Of a stretch of DNA of 64,000 bases, positions 25,550 through 35,119 are shown piece by piece. The position numbers were made by a program, and so were the translations under genes. How positions within the stretch are numbered: position 1 is the first letter of the stretch; each line of letters starts with the position of its first letter. The notes under the pieces were generated by a model. That model saw only the letters and a list, made by a program, of their open reading frames with translations. It was not told the origin of the DNA and ran no database searches. Source of the stretch: Deltaproteobacteria bacterium (GTDB lineage Bacteria > Desulfobacterota > GWC2-55-46); NCBI GenBank assembly GCA_016219075.1, contig JACRCJ010000286.1, forward strand, positions 41,283-105,282, written 5' to 3'.

Positions 25550-26812
25550 CTACACCGGGCCCGGGCCGTTAATGTAGCGCATAAGGCCGGTGCTTATGCC
25601 CTCTATCACCTCGCGGAGGTACTTTTCGTCCTGGAGCTTTTTTTCCTCGTTGGGGTTGCTTATGTACGAGACCTCAACGAGTATGCTCGGCATCTTGGTG
25701 CCCACGAGCACGTAGAAAGGCGCGCCCTTTACTCCGTTACTCCTGGTGTCGCCGTATTTCTCCTTGAGGCCCTTGACGAGCCTCTCCTGGACGGCCGTGG
25801 CAAGCCGGACCGAGTCGTTGGTCTTGGCTGTCCTTATCAGGTCGTTAAGGATGAACTCGAGGTCGCTTACCGAGCGGGTGGACGTGGCGTTCTCGCGCGC
25901 CGCCACCCTCTTGGCCTCCTCGTCGTTGGAGATGTTGAGGATATAGGTCTCTATGCCGGAGGCCGTCTTTTTCGGGCTCGCGTTTATGTGTATCGAGATG
26001 AAGAGGTCGGCGTCGTATTTGTTCGCAATCGCGGTACGCTCCTCAAGCGGTATGAAGACGTCAGTATCCCTCGTCATTATTATCTTCGGCCCCGAGTCAT
26101 TGGCAAGCCTTTCCCTGAGCATCTTCGATAAGCGGAGCGTCACGTCCTTTTCCTTGAGCCCTCCTCTTCCTATCGCGCCGGGGTCCTTGCCGCCGTGGCC
26201 GGGGTCGATGACTATCTTTCTCACCTTCAGGCCGAGCTGCTGGGTGATGGTGATGCCCTCTTTTGCCTTCCTTATTTCGGTCTTTTTAGGCCCTTCGAGC
26301 CTCGGTATTTTTTGCGCCGCGTCTTCTGAAGCAACGGGCGGAGCGATGGATGGCGGGGGCGGAGGCGCGGGCGCAACGCCCTTGCCCGTGACGTCAACGA
26401 CTATCCTGAACGGCTCGCTCAGGGGGAAGACCTTGTAGTCCTCGATAGATTCGATATCGAGGACTACCCTGACGGTATCGTTGTCGTACTGGCCCGCGCG
26501 GGCGACCTTCAAAAGGCCGTCGTTTATCGGTATCGGCTTTTTTAGCGCACCGGCGAGCTTCGCGCCCTTTATGTCGATGTAAAGGCGCCTCCACTCCATC
26601 TTGATGGAAGGGTCCTGCTTCAGTAGCCTCTGTGAGAAGACGGCCTTTTTGCTGAGCTCTATGACGACCCTCGTGTAGTTCGGGTTAGACCAATGCTTCA
26701 CGTCCGACACTACGGCCTTGCCTGCGGCGCTGGATTCATTCGGGGAGAAAGCGACCAGCAAGGACGGGACGAGAAGAAGGCAGAGGAGCCTTATGGAGTA
26801 AAGGTATCGCAT
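25550..26812 (-). CDS. AMIN-domain N-acetylmuramoyl-L-alanine amidase (AmiC-like)
   Basis: Exported peptidoglycan amidase of 420 aa. It has a signal peptide of about 29 residues (YSIRLLCLLLVPSLLVAF then SSAAG). The AMIN domain at about 35-150 (VVIELSKKAVFS, VRVVLDIESIEDYKVFPL) targets such enzymes to septa. An Amidase_3 domain spans about 195-415, with zinc ligands in VIDPGHGGKDPGAIG, GLKEKDV (Glu) and SIHINASP, and the catalytic Glu region ILVEVSYISNPNEEKKL. It probably splits septal peptidoglycan during division. Its ATG shares a base with the mutS stop (TGATG). Confidence 0.93.
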   Translation of the reverse strand: MRYLYSIRLLCLLLVPSLLVAFSPNESSAAGKAVVSDVKHWSNPNYTRVVIELSKKAVFSQRLLKQDPSIKMEWRRLYIDIKGAKLAGALKKPIPINDGLLKVARAGQYDNDTVRVVLDIESIEDYKVFPLSEPFRIVVDVTGKGVAPAPPPPPSIAPPVASEDAAQKIPRLEGPKKTEIRKAKEGITITQQLGLKVRKIVIDPGHGGKDPGAIGRGGLKEKDVTLRLSKMLRERLANDSGPKIIMTRDTDVFIPLEERTAIANKYDADLFISIHINASPKKTASGIETYILNISNDEEAKRVAARENATSTRSVSDLEFILNDLIRTAKTNDSVRLATAVQERLVKGLKEKYGDTRSNGVKGAPFYVLVGTKMPSILVEVSYISNPNEEKKLQDEKYLREVIEGISTGLMRYINGPGPV

Positions 26813-29379
26813 CAGTTTTCCAGCATCTCTTTCATCTTGTGGAGGGCGTTCAAAGCGTCAAGCGGCGTAAGGCGGTCGGTGTCTATCTTCTTTAATTCCT
26901 CGCGCACGGGGTCGCCTTCTCCCAATAGGCTCAGCTGCCTCGGGTCCGGCTCCCTCTTGGCGGCTATCCTCGGCATGCCGGCCTCATTCAGCTCGCCGGT
27001 CTCAAGGTTCTTGAGTATCTCCTGCGCCCTTGAGATTATCGCCGCGGGCATGCCCGCGAGGCGGGCCACCTGTATGCCGTAGCTCCGGGAGCCGCCGCCG
27101 GGCACGACCTTCCTCAGGAAAATGACCTTGCCGCCCCACTCCTTCACTGCCATATTATAATTTTTGACCATTTCTTTTGTCAAGGAAAGCTCGGTAAGCT
27201 CGTGGTAATGCGTGGCGAAAAGCGTTTTCGACCTGAGCTTCGGGTTGTCGTGCATGTGCTCCACGACGGCCCACGCAATGCTCAGGCCGTCGAAGGTCGA
27301 GGTGCCCCTGCCGATCTCGTCGAGTATCACAAGGCTCCTTTGGGTAGCGTTATTGAGGATATTCGCGGTCTCGTTCATCTCGACCATGAAGGTAGACTGC
27401 CCGCTTGCGATGTCGTCGGACGCGCCGACGCGCGTAAATATCCTGTCCACGGCCCCGATGACCGCCTTCCCTGCCGGGACAAAAGAGCCTATGTGCGCCA
27501 TGAGGACTATAAGCGCGTTCTGCCGGAGGTACGTCGATTTGCCCGCCATGTTCGGGCCTGTGAGTATTATTATCCTCTCGCCGGACCCGAGCTTCAAGTC
27601 GTTCGCCACGAACTCCTGCGACCTGGCCTCGACCACCGGGTGCCTGCCGGCCTCGATATCGAGTATGTCGTCCTCCACCATCGAGGGCCTCGCGTACCCC
27701 CTCTCGGACGCCGCCTGCGCGAGCGAAAGCAAAGCGTCGAGCGTGGAGACCGCCTCTGCCGTCTTCTGTATTCTCGGGGCGTAGCCGGATACCCTGTCGA
27801 GTACCTCCGCGAAAAGCCCGGCCTCGAGCTCTTTAGATTTTTCCTCGGCGGTAAGGATCTTTTCTTCCCACTCCTTCAATTCCGGCGTAATGAATCGCTC
27901 GGCGTTCACAAGAGTCTGCTTCCTTATGTAATCAACGGGGACGTTTCCGAGGTTTGTCCTTGTCACCTCTATATAGTAGCCGAAGACCCTGTTGTAGCTT
28001 ACCTTGAGGGAGTTTATCCCGGTCCTTTGCCTCTCGGCGGATTCGAGCCTCGCTATCCAGTCCTTCCCGCCTGAGCCGATATCCCTCAGCTCGTCAAGAG
28101 AGGCGTTGCAGCCCTTCCTTATAACCCCGCCGTCGCGTATTGTGAAGGGAGGGGCGTCTACTATCGCGTCTTCTATTATCTTTACGGCCTCCGGGACCTC
28201 GTCGATGCAAGATAACAGCGAACTCAGCATAGCCGAGCCGAATCGCCTCAACCCGTCCTTTACTGCCGGGACCCTCTGGAGGGATGATTTCAGCGCGACT
28301 AAGTCCCTCGGGTTCGCGGCGTTCAGGAAGACCTTTACCGTGAGCCTCTCGAGGTCGTACACATCGTCAAGAAGCTCCTGCAGGGACGCCCTTGCCGCGC
28401 GCTCTCCGAGAAGCTCTTCTACGGCCCCCTGCCGCTCAACTATGCGCGAGACGTCCCTCAACGGGAAGAGGAGCCATGACTTAAGGCGCCTCCCGCCCAT
28501 GGCCGTCTTCGTCCTGTCGAGCAGCTCAAGCAGGGTGCCTTCTTTACCGCCGGAGGTGTTCTCTATTATCTCGAGGTTCCTTCTCGTGGAGGCGTCGAGC
28601 GCCAGGTATTCGCCCGTTGAATAGGGGACGCACTTGCTGACGTGATTGATCTCGCCTTTCTGCGTCTCTTTTATATATTGCAGGAGCGCGCCTGCCGCCC
28701 TCGTGCCCTCTATCATGCCCTTGCACCCGAAACCGTCGAGCGAGCTTACGCCGAAGTGTGCGTTCAGCCGCTCAAGCGCCGGGCGGTAATCGAAGGCGTA
28801 TTTGCCCGGCACGGTTATCTTTTTTACGGAAGCGCCGGGGAAAAAATCCGTCAAGGGCTCTTCGAGAAGCAGCTCCTGCGGCCTTATCCTCTTTATCTCG
28901 TCGTTTAACGGGCCCGCTCCGTCGAACTCAGCCATCATGAACTCGCCGGTCGATACGTCCATGTAGGAAAAGCCGCATTGTTTAGGGCTTATTGACGCGG
29001 CGGCTATGAAGTTGTTGGACTTCGGGTCGAGTATCTCGTCTTCGAGCGCGACACCGGGAGTGATGACCTTCACGACGGCCCTCTCGACAAGGCCTTTGGA
29101 CTCCCTGGGGTCCGTCACCTGCTCGCATACCGCCACCTTATGCCCATCTTTAACGAGCCTTGCTATGTAGGACGAGGCGGCGTGGTAAGGCACCCCGCAC
29201 ATCGGGATGTCTTTGTCTTTGTCCCTCGACGTGAGGGCGATGCCAAGGACTTTCGCGGCGCACCTGGCGTCCTCGAAGAACATCTCGTAGAAGTCCCCCA
29301 TCCTGAAAAAGATGATGGCGTCGCTGTTTTGGGACTTTATCTCGAGGTACTGCCGCATGGCAGGGGTAAGGGGCTTCAT
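26812..29379 (-). CDS. mutS: DNA mismatch repair ATPase MutS
   Basis: Protein of 855 aa, standard for MutS. The N-terminal mismatch-binding domain shows FFRMGDFYEMFFEDA (Phe-x-Glu mismatch wedge) at about 24-38. Connector, lever and clamp domains follow. The C-terminal ATPase has Walker A GPNMAGKSTYLRQ at about 608-620, Walker B ILDEIGRGTSTFDGLSIAWAV and FATHYHELTEL. It recognises mismatches and recruits MutL, which is not in the window. It lies 17 nt downstream of the GH57 gene and is coupled to the amidase by a 1 nt overlap. Confidence 0.98.
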   Translation of the reverse strand: MKPLTPAMRQYLEIKSQNSDAIIFFRMGDFYEMFFEDARCAAKVLGIALTSRDKDKDIPMCGVPYHAASSYIARLVKDGHKVAVCEQVTDPRESKGLVERAVVKVITPGVALEDEILDPKSNNFIAAASISPKQCGFSYMDVSTGEFMMAEFDGAGPLNDEIKRIRPQELLLEEPLTDFFPGASVKKITVPGKYAFDYRPALERLNAHFGVSSLDGFGCKGMIEGTRAAGALLQYIKETQKGEINHVSKCVPYSTGEYLALDASTRRNLEIIENTSGGKEGTLLELLDRTKTAMGGRRLKSWLLFPLRDVSRIVERQGAVEELLGERAARASLQELLDDVYDLERLTVKVFLNAANPRDLVALKSSLQRVPAVKDGLRRFGSAMLSSLLSCIDEVPEAVKIIEDAIVDAPPFTIRDGGVIRKGCNASLDELRDIGSGGKDWIARLESAERQRTGINSLKVSYNRVFGYYIEVTRTNLGNVPVDYIRKQTLVNAERFITPELKEWEEKILTAEEKSKELEAGLFAEVLDRVSGYAPRIQKTAEAVSTLDALLSLAQAASERGYARPSMVEDDILDIEAGRHPVVEARSQEFVANDLKLGSGERIIILTGPNMAGKSTYLRQNALIVLMAHIGSFVPAGKAVIGAVDRIFTRVGASDDIASGQSTFMVEMNETANILNNATQRSLVILDEIGRGTSTFDGLSIAWAVVEHMHDNPKLRSKTLFATHYHELTELSLTKEMVKNYNMAVKEWGGKVIFLRKVVPGGGSRSYGIQVARLAGMPAAIISRAQEILKNLETGELNEAGMPRIAAKREPDPRQLSLLGEGDPVREELKKIDTDRLTPLDALNALHKMKEMLEN

Positions 29380-29396
29380 ATAACCGCCATAGGATA

Positions 29397-31616
29397 TCAG
29401 ACTATCCAGTTCTGCTGCTCGAAGTCTTCCGTCGGGACCTGGAATATGAGGAAGCCCTTAACCGGCCACCTCTCGACGCCTCTTTCGTTGCCGTCGATAT
29501 TTATGAAGAGCCTTATTTCATTCCCCTTTAAGGCGCCGAGGGTGTCGAGCCCGACGCCTAACTCGACCACGGCGTCGGACGCTATCTCCTTGACAGCGCC
29601 CGCCTCGACCCATTTATTGTCCTGCTTCACGGAGAGCGCGGCCTTCGCCTCCCTGCCTTTTATCGCGGCCGTTATCTTTACCGGCTTCGGGTGGAGGAAG
29701 TTTATGGTGAAGCTCCACTCTCCCTCGAAGGGCGCGAGGTCCTCGAGGTAGTCGAACCTGAAAAATAGCGTGTCCTTCGAGAACCCGTACGAGATGCCTT
29801 CTATAACGCCGTTGCCCTGCAGCTCCCTGTGCATGGCGCTCCCGAAGTAATGGCGCTCCAGCCTCCCGGCGGAGAGCCATTCGAAATAGTTTGAGACAAG
29901 CCCGTCTATATTGGGCTTGATGAAGGCCGAAGGGGCCACCGGCGGCACATAGCCCTTCACCTCTGAGGATATCGGTATCTCAAGGTAGTCCGGCGGCTCC
30001 ATCTCGATGAGCGAGTAGACCCTCTTAATGTGTTTCCTGAAGAGCGAATCGAAGTGCTCGTCGCTTAAGGAAGTATGCTCCTCGCCGTACCACCAGAACC
30101 AGTCGCTCCCCTCGGCCGCGTAGACCTCTTCCCAGGCTTCCGCGATGGCGTCTTTCTTCTCCTTGCGCTCCGCGGGCTTCAACGACTCTTCGTATTTGAC
30201 AAGCGCGGAGCGCGCCTCGGCTATGTAGTCCCAGGCCGTGTTGTCCTCGACATGGCCTATCCATATCTTGAAGTTATGGCTTATCCAGGAGCCCGGGTAG
30301 AGCCAGTTGAGCGGCTCCCTGAACTCGGTTTCCTTCAGGTGCTCGCTCATCGTGACGCAGCGCAGCTTCCTGTGGCCGGACAGTTTCGAGTACAGGGCCG
30401 AAAGGAAGTCCCTGCCGTCGTTCCTGAAGTGCTCCCACGCGTTCTCGCCGTCGAGTATTATGCTCACCACGTGCTTTTCGGGCTCTTCGAGCATGTCATG
30501 GATGTGGACGAGCCTCGATACCATGTCGTTTGCCGCGGCCTCCGGGTCCATCTTCGCGTAGTCGAACCCGATAAGGTCGGAGAGCACGTGGTCCCTGAAA
30601 AATATAGAGACCTTCCGCATGTCAGCCCCTATTGCGTAGGGCTTATACAGGAACGGGTCGTAACAGTTGCCGTGCGTGTCCCTCCTTATGGGCCTCTTAA
30701 GGGAATTCGATAGTATCTCCTCGTCCGAGGCCATCCACCGTATGCCCGCCTCCGCCGCTATCGGCAGCACCTCCATGCTCACCGAGCCCTCGGAGGGCCA
30801 GATGCCCTCGGGCTTTTTCCCGAAGGTCTCTTCGTAAAGGGCTATCCCCTTCTCAAGCTGCGTCCGCGCGTCCTCGGGGTGCATGAACCTTTCGCGCGGG
30901 AGCGTAAGCCCGGGCATCGCCTCTTTCGCGGAGAAGCTGTCGCAAAGGAGCGGCATTATCGGGTGGTAGTACGGGGTAGTGGATACCTCTATTATGCCCC
31001 TGTCCATCATCTCCCTGTACTTCGGCAACACTGTCCCTACTATCTCTATCTGCTTGTCGAGGAGCTTGAGCTTCTCCGTCTCGGTGAACCTCCCGCCCTT
31101 TGAATACAGGGCCGAGAGGAACGGGTCCTTTGCCCTGATGACCGGGTCTATCCAGACGAGGTTGAAAAGGACCTGCAGGTCGAGGTAGTCCTCCTCGGTG
31201 AAATACCTGAGCACGTGCTGTATCTCGTCCTTCGAGCTCGACACCCCGCGTTTCTTAAGGAGCTCCCAGTACCTCGGCAGCGGCTTTACCATCCAGTCCC
31301 AGTTGGCCTGGAAGAAGTACTGGATCATGAACTCCTTGTCGTCCCTTGTCAGGAGCGAGGCCGGCTTTTTGCTGAGCTTCCTGTATTTGTCGAGGGCCTT
31401 GCCGGAGGCGTATTCGTTAAGCTGCTCCATGAGGCACGGCACCAGGTTGAAGGTCTGGTGGACTTCCGGGAACTCGTCGAGTATCGCGGCCATGTCGTAG
31501 TAGTCCTTGGTAGCGTGGAGGAGCACCCACGGGAGCGTGTATTCGCCCGTTGAAGGGTCCTTGTATAGAGGCTGGTGCATGTGCCAGAGGAAGGCTATGT
31601 TGAGTCTTTTGTCCAT
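29397..31616 (-). CDS. glycoside hydrolase family 57 (alpha-glucan acting)
   Basis: Protein of 739 aa. The N-terminal (beta/alpha)7 barrel has the GH57 regions: FLWHMHQPLY (first His motif, residues 9-18), WPSEGSVSMEVLP near 273 with the candidate nucleophile Glu, and IILDGENAWEHF near 386-397 with the acid Asp. A C-terminal beta domain follows after about 530 (LFFRFDYLEDLAPFEGEW), resembling the DUF1926/carbohydrate-binding region of such enzymes. GH57 enzymes include alpha-amylases, amylopullulanases and 4-alpha-glucanotransferases acting on glycogen. No signal peptide is visible, so it is probably cytoplasmic. A 112 nt gap separates it from the propeller gene. No other glycogen gene is nearby. 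Confidence 0.88.
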   Translation of the reverse strand: MDKRLNIAFLWHMHQPLYKDPSTGEYTLPWVLLHATKDYYDMAAILDEFPEVHQTFNLVPCLMEQLNEYASGKALDKYRKLSKKPASLLTRDDKEFMIQYFFQANWDWMVKPLPRYWELLKKRGVSSSKDEIQHVLRYFTEEDYLDLQVLFNLVWIDPVIRAKDPFLSALYSKGGRFTETEKLKLLDKQIEIVGTVLPKYREMMDRGIIEVSTTPYYHPIMPLLCDSFSAKEAMPGLTLPRERFMHPEDARTQLEKGIALYEETFGKKPEGIWPSEGSVSMEVLPIAAEAGIRWMASDEEILSNSLKRPIRRDTHGNCYDPFLYKPYAIGADMRKVSIFFRDHVLSDLIGFDYAKMDPEAAANDMVSRLVHIHDMLEEPEKHVVSIILDGENAWEHFRNDGRDFLSALYSKLSGHRKLRCVTMSEHLKETEFREPLNWLYPGSWISHNFKIWIGHVEDNTAWDYIAEARSALVKYEESLKPAERKEKKDAIAEAWEEVYAAEGSDWFWWYGEEHTSLSDEHFDSLFRKHIKRVYSLIEMEPPDYLEIPISSEVKGYVPPVAPSAFIKPNIDGLVSNYFEWLSAGRLERHYFGSAMHRELQGNGVIEGISYGFSKDTLFFRFDYLEDLAPFEGEWSFTINFLHPKPVKITAAIKGREAKAALSVKQDNKWVEAGAVKEIASDAVVELGVGLDTLGALKGNEIRLFINIDGNERGVERWPVKGFLIFQVPTEDFEQQNWIV

Positions 31617-31728
31617 GGTGAATATGCATGGCTATCGCTTCCCACGCGGTGATTGCGCGGGGAAGCCGCCGGATAAAATGTGAAGCCGCCTTTCATCCCG
31701 GCTCCCCCCTTTCCGCTGGAGAACGAGC

Positions 31729-32946
31729 CTATTTTGTTTTGAAGACCGTAAGGAGCCCCTTGTCCGTAAGGAGCGCTACCCCCGCGTCCCCTGCCGAGGC
31801 GTTCGCGGTAACGGAGGAGCCTACGCCCTTTTCCCAGAGGGTACCGCCGTCCTTGAGGCTCAATGCCTGTATGCGCCCCTTTGTCCTCGATAGGAAATCC
31901 CACCCGAAGGGCTTTATCGTCCGTTTCGAGACCACGAAAAGCGCGTCCCCGGCCGCGAAAACGCTCGTTAAGGGGCTGTACTTCACATCGCTTTTCCAGA
32001 GCACGGCCCCGGTGAGCCTGTCTATCATGGCCACCTGGCTCTCTCCGGCTATCACAAGACGGTTCCTGTCAAGGGCTATGAAGTCGTAAGCCTTTATTAT
32101 ATTGTATATCCCTTTTACCTCGCCCGTATCTTCCGAGAGCGCCTCGACCGCGTTGTTGTCGTCTATGGCGTAAACCGCGCCCCCGGCTACGAGCGGGGTC
32201 CTTCTGGTCTGCCGGGCGTTGTCGAACCTCTTGACCAATTTCTTAGACCACGCCTCCTTGCCAGTATCCGCGGAAAGGCTTACGAGCGTCCCGTCGGAGA
32301 AAAAGACGTAAAGCCTCCCGTTAGACCAGGCGGGTGAGGCGTATATCCTCGGGGTCACGGTCTGCAAGGTGCCCCTGTTGTAGCTCCAGGCCTTCTCGCC
32401 GGTCTTCGCGTCCAGGGCGTAGACCCTGTCGTCCGACGAAGAGAAGTAGACCCTGCCGCCGGTCACTACCGGGGAAGAGAGTATCTCGGAGCGCGCCGTG
32501 AACCGCCAGGCCTCCTTGCCGTTCGCCCTGTCGAGGCACCTCAAGACCCCGTCCGACGAGCCGAAATATACGGACTGGCCTTCCACGGTAGCTGTTGCCT
32601 CGACCGGGTAGCCGGAGTCGAACTTCCAAAGGGTTTTGCCGGAATCGAAATCGACTGTATAGAACTCCTCGTTGGTGGAGCCGGCGTAGAGCACCCCGTT
32701 CGAGATCACCGGTGAGGAGAGCTGCTCTTTCGGGTACGCCTTGAAGAGGTTGAAGGCCGAGACGTTCCTGTCCCACGCTATCGCAAGGGGGAGCGTCAGG
32801 TTTTCTCCGGTCATGTTCGCGCGCTGGTATCCGTTCAGGTAGGTCGGCCAGTCCTTATGGACCACGGCCTTTGGCGCCGCGCAGCCGGACAGGATAAACA
32901 GAACGGCTGCCGCCTTAATAAGCCTTTTTGAGAAGTTCCCTGGCAT
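31729..32946 (-). CDS. PQQ-type beta-propeller lipoprotein (BamB-like)
   Basis: Lipoprotein of 405 aa with signal peptide and lipobox LFILSGC (Cys about 22). At least six PQQ-like propeller blades follow, each built on patterns such as GKTLWKFDSGYPVEATATV, GVLRCLDRANGKEAWRF, RVYALDAKTGEKAWSY and TLVSLSADTGKEAWSK. The fold resembles BamB of the outer-membrane barrel assembly machine, but it is also shared by quinoprotein and sensor proteins, and no quinone-binding residues were recognised. It overlaps the upstream PHP gene by 32 nt. Function unassigned beyond a periplasmic propeller. Confidence 0.8.
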   Translation of the reverse strand: MPGNFSKRLIKAAAVLFILSGCAAPKAVVHKDWPTYLNGYQRANMTGENLTLPLAIAWDRNVSAFNLFKAYPKEQLSSPVISNGVLYAGSTNEEFYTVDFDSGKTLWKFDSGYPVEATATVEGQSVYFGSSDGVLRCLDRANGKEAWRFTARSEILSSPVVTGGRVYFSSSDDRVYALDAKTGEKAWSYNRGTLQTVTPRIYASPAWSNGRLYVFFSDGTLVSLSADTGKEAWSKKLVKRFDNARQTRRTPLVAGGAVYAIDDNNAVEALSEDTGEVKGIYNIIKAYDFIALDRNRLVIAGESQVAMIDRLTGAVLWKSDVKYSPLTSVFAAGDALFVVSKRTIKPFGWDFLSRTKGRIQALSLKDGGTLWEKGVGSSVTANASAGDAGVALLTDKGLLTVFKTK

Positions 32947-33562
32947 TCTCTCTGATTCTCCTTATGTCGGCGTTGTCAAGCCCGGCGCCGAGCGCTATCT
33001 TATCCGCCTTTTCATCGGTAATGAGATCGCCGGGCGAGTGCGAGTCCGTATTTACCACCATGCGTACCCCGAACTCCTTGCACATCCGAGCCACGTGGCC
33101 GTTCGAGGCGTTGTGCCCTCCCCTGCTCGTTATCTCGAAGCGGACGGATTTTTTTACCGCGGCCCTGCACTCTTCCTCGGTAACGAGCCCCGGGTGGGCG
33201 AGTATGTCAACGCCCGCTTTTATGTAGGCCATGTTCGTACCGGCCTCCACGGGCTCGGCCAGGGTCTCGCCGTGGCCGATGACGATGCGCGCGCCGAGGG
33301 CGCGCGCATTCTTTACCATGAGAGGTATACGCCGCGGGGGTATGTGCGTAAGCTCAACGCCGGGGATGAGCCTGAAGCCCTTGTCCCTGTTTACGAGAGC
33401 GCTGACCTTTATTATCTGCTTCAAGACCTGCTCTATGTTGGACTCATCGGCGTGGTCTGTTATGGCCATGGCCGTGTACCCCATGACGCGGGCCCTCCTC
33501 ACCAGCTCCGAGGGTATGAGGGCGCCGTCGCTAAGAAGGCTGTGAGTGTGGAAGTCTATCAT
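32915..33562 (-). CDS. PHP-domain metal-dependent phosphoesterase
   Basis: Protein of 215 aa, a single PHP domain. The metal-ligand motifs are visible in order: FHTHSLLSDG (residues 4-13), ITDHADESN, VELTHIPP, IGHGE, LAHPG, and NTDSHSPGD near the C-terminus. The family hydrolyses phosphoesters such as histidinol phosphate, AMP-type nucleotides or trehalose phosphate; short stand-alone forms are often labelled histidinol-phosphatase without proof. It is co-transcribed with the propeller lipoprotein (32 nt overlap) and follows the pseudo-signalling pair by 21 nt. No histidine-biosynthesis gene is nearby. Confidence 0.88.
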   Translation of the reverse strand: MIDFHTHSLLSDGALIPSELVRRARVMGYTAMAITDHADESNIEQVLKQIIKVSALVNRDKGFRLIPGVELTHIPPRRIPLMVKNARALGARIVIGHGETLAEPVEAGTNMAYIKAGVDILAHPGLVTEEECRAAVKKSVRFEITSRGGHNASNGHVARMCKEFGVRMVVNTDSHSPGDLITDEKADKIALGAGLDNADIRRIRENARELLKKAY

Positions 33563-33583
33563 CGTGGTCTCTTTCTTGAGGGT

Positions 33584-35119
33584 TTATGCGGCGACATAAT
33601 CGTCTTTTATGAGCTTGCTGAAAAGCCCGTAGAAGACCTCGGCCGCTACCGAGTCTTTGGCGTTGAGCCTGAATACCGGCTCATCGGGCTTTAGGCTCAG
33701 TTCATTCCTGAAGCCCGCCTCGCCCCCGGCGGGTGTGTCGCCCCCGGCGTATACGTGCATGGCCGGGACCCGTCTCTTCAGGAGTATCTCCCGCTTGGCG
33801 GCCGAGAGGTCTTTTAACGCGTTCGCCCCGCCGTCGTCCCAGAGGACTATGAGGCCGATGAGGTTCGTGGAAAAGGCCTTCCATATCGGCCCCATGTGCT
33901 TCGCCTCGGGTATCGAGAAGAGCAATAGCTCCATCCCTCCGTAGAGCTTTAGCTTGGCGACCGTGCCGAGGGGGCTCTCCTTCGCTATGTGGGCGAAGGA
34001 CGAAGAGCCGCCCGACGAAAATCCGGGGATACGCCCGCAGCTCTCGATGAAACGGTTTACGGCGCTGCCGGAAGTCGAGAGGATGAATATCTTCCCGTAG
34101 TTGAGGTTGAATATGTCCGAGAACCTGCTTATTATCTTCTCCCTTATGCTTATCATCTGGTCGTGCGTCAGGAACTCCTGCCTCTGCCCGGCCCCGGCCC
34201 TGACTTCTTTTTCTTCGAGTATCCCCCGCCCTATCATGCTCGACAGGGTCTTGTAGACCTCGTAGTCCGGGTGAGTGCAGTGCTCGACGAGGTCCTCTAC
34301 CCTCGGGTACGCGGCTGAGAGCTGTATTATCTCGTAGATTATGGGCTGTAGATTCTTGGGCAGGCTCCCGGAGCCCAGCTTCGCCTTGACGAGGGTGTCG
34401 CTGCGCGGGAACTGGTCCATGTTTTTCTTGAACTCGTCCATCTGCCTCATCCCCTCCATGAGGAGGTTCCCGGCGGCGCCCTTGATCTTCTTCTGCGCGG
34501 TCACGGCCCCGGGGATGAACTCGAACTTCCCGTCGGCCCACTGGAGGAGCCTGAACAGGGCCTTCTCCTTCTCCACGCCTGCGGTGGACGCGTTGTATAT
34601 CTGTCCGTCCTTCAAGTAGATGCTCCCTGACCTGTCGTTAGCGGCAAGCCTGAGCTCGCCCTCTTTCCTGTTGAGGTGGAGGAACTGGAGGATGTCCGCG
34701 AGCGACATGTGCGAGAGCTTCCCCTCGATCTCCTTTGTCGAGAGCGCGCCGCCGCCTTTCGTTGAGAGCGTCTGCCTTATCCTGCCGTAAAGCTCCTCGA
34801 GCTTGACCGGCTTCATGAGGAATATGTCTACCCCTGCCTTGAACCCCTTTATGTCAGTGACGGCGTCCGAGACGAACAGGAACGGCACTGACGAGGTGTG
34901 CGGGTTGTTCCGTAATATCTGGAAGACCTTCTCGCCGCCAATTACAGGCAGGTCTATCTCCGCTATTATGAGGGAAGGCACGTCCCTTACCGCGAGTTCG
35001 AGGGCGTGCGCCCCGTCCCTCACAGGCTTGACGTCAAAGCCGAGCCCGGAGAGATACGCCGAGAACGCCTTTATGTCCTCGCTCCCTTTGAGCGCAAGGA
35101 GGATGCTGTTCTTCGCCAT
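33584..35119 (-). CDS. degenerate receiver + DUF4388/PATAN + GTPase-like domain protein
   Basis: Protein of 511 aa with three parts. Residues 1-118 are a receiver-like domain with the conserved Lys (FLMKPVK, K103), but the phosphoacceptor position is Glu54 (LIIAEIDLPVIGG) and the usual acidic pair at the start is missing. Residues 130-230 are a DUF4388/PATAN domain (HMSLADILQFLHLNRKEGEL, GSIYLKDGQIYNA). Residues 340-505 resemble a small Ras/MglA-like G domain in layout, but the P-loop has become STSGSAVNRF and no NKxD is seen. I infer a non-catalytic signalling scaffold. The start is ATG 35119, one base into the stop of the preceding gene (TAATG). The G-domain assignment is tentative. Confidence 0.75.
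   Translation of the reverse strand: MAKNSILLALKGSEDIKAFSAYLSGLGFDVKPVRDGAHALELAVRDVPSLIIAEIDLPVIGGEKVFQILRNNPHTSSVPFLFVSDAVTDIKGFKAGVDIFLMKPVKLEELYGRIRQTLSTKGGGALSTKEIEGKLSHMSLADILQFLHLNRKEGELRLAANDRSGSIYLKDGQIYNASTAGVEKEKALFRLLQWADGKFEFIPGAVTAQKKIKGAAGNLLMEGMRQMDEFKKNMDQFPRSDTLVKAKLGSGSLPKNLQPIIYEIIQLSAAYPRVEDLVEHCTHPDYEVYKTLSSMIGRGILEEKEVRAGAGQRQEFLTHDQMISIREKIISRFSDIFNLNYGKIFILSTSGSAVNRFIESCGRIPGFSSGGSSSFAHIAKESPLGTVAKLKLYGGMELLLFSIPEAKHMGPIWKAFSTNLIGLIVLWDDGGANALKDLSAAKREILLKRRVPAMHVYAGGDTPAGGEAGFRNELSLKPDEPVFRLNAKDSVAAEVFYGLFSKLIKDDYVAA

Noticed and set aside
25049..26131. 360-codon + strand frame opposite glnD and the amidase
   Set aside because: It spans the boundary of two well-supported genes on the other strand and shows no motif.
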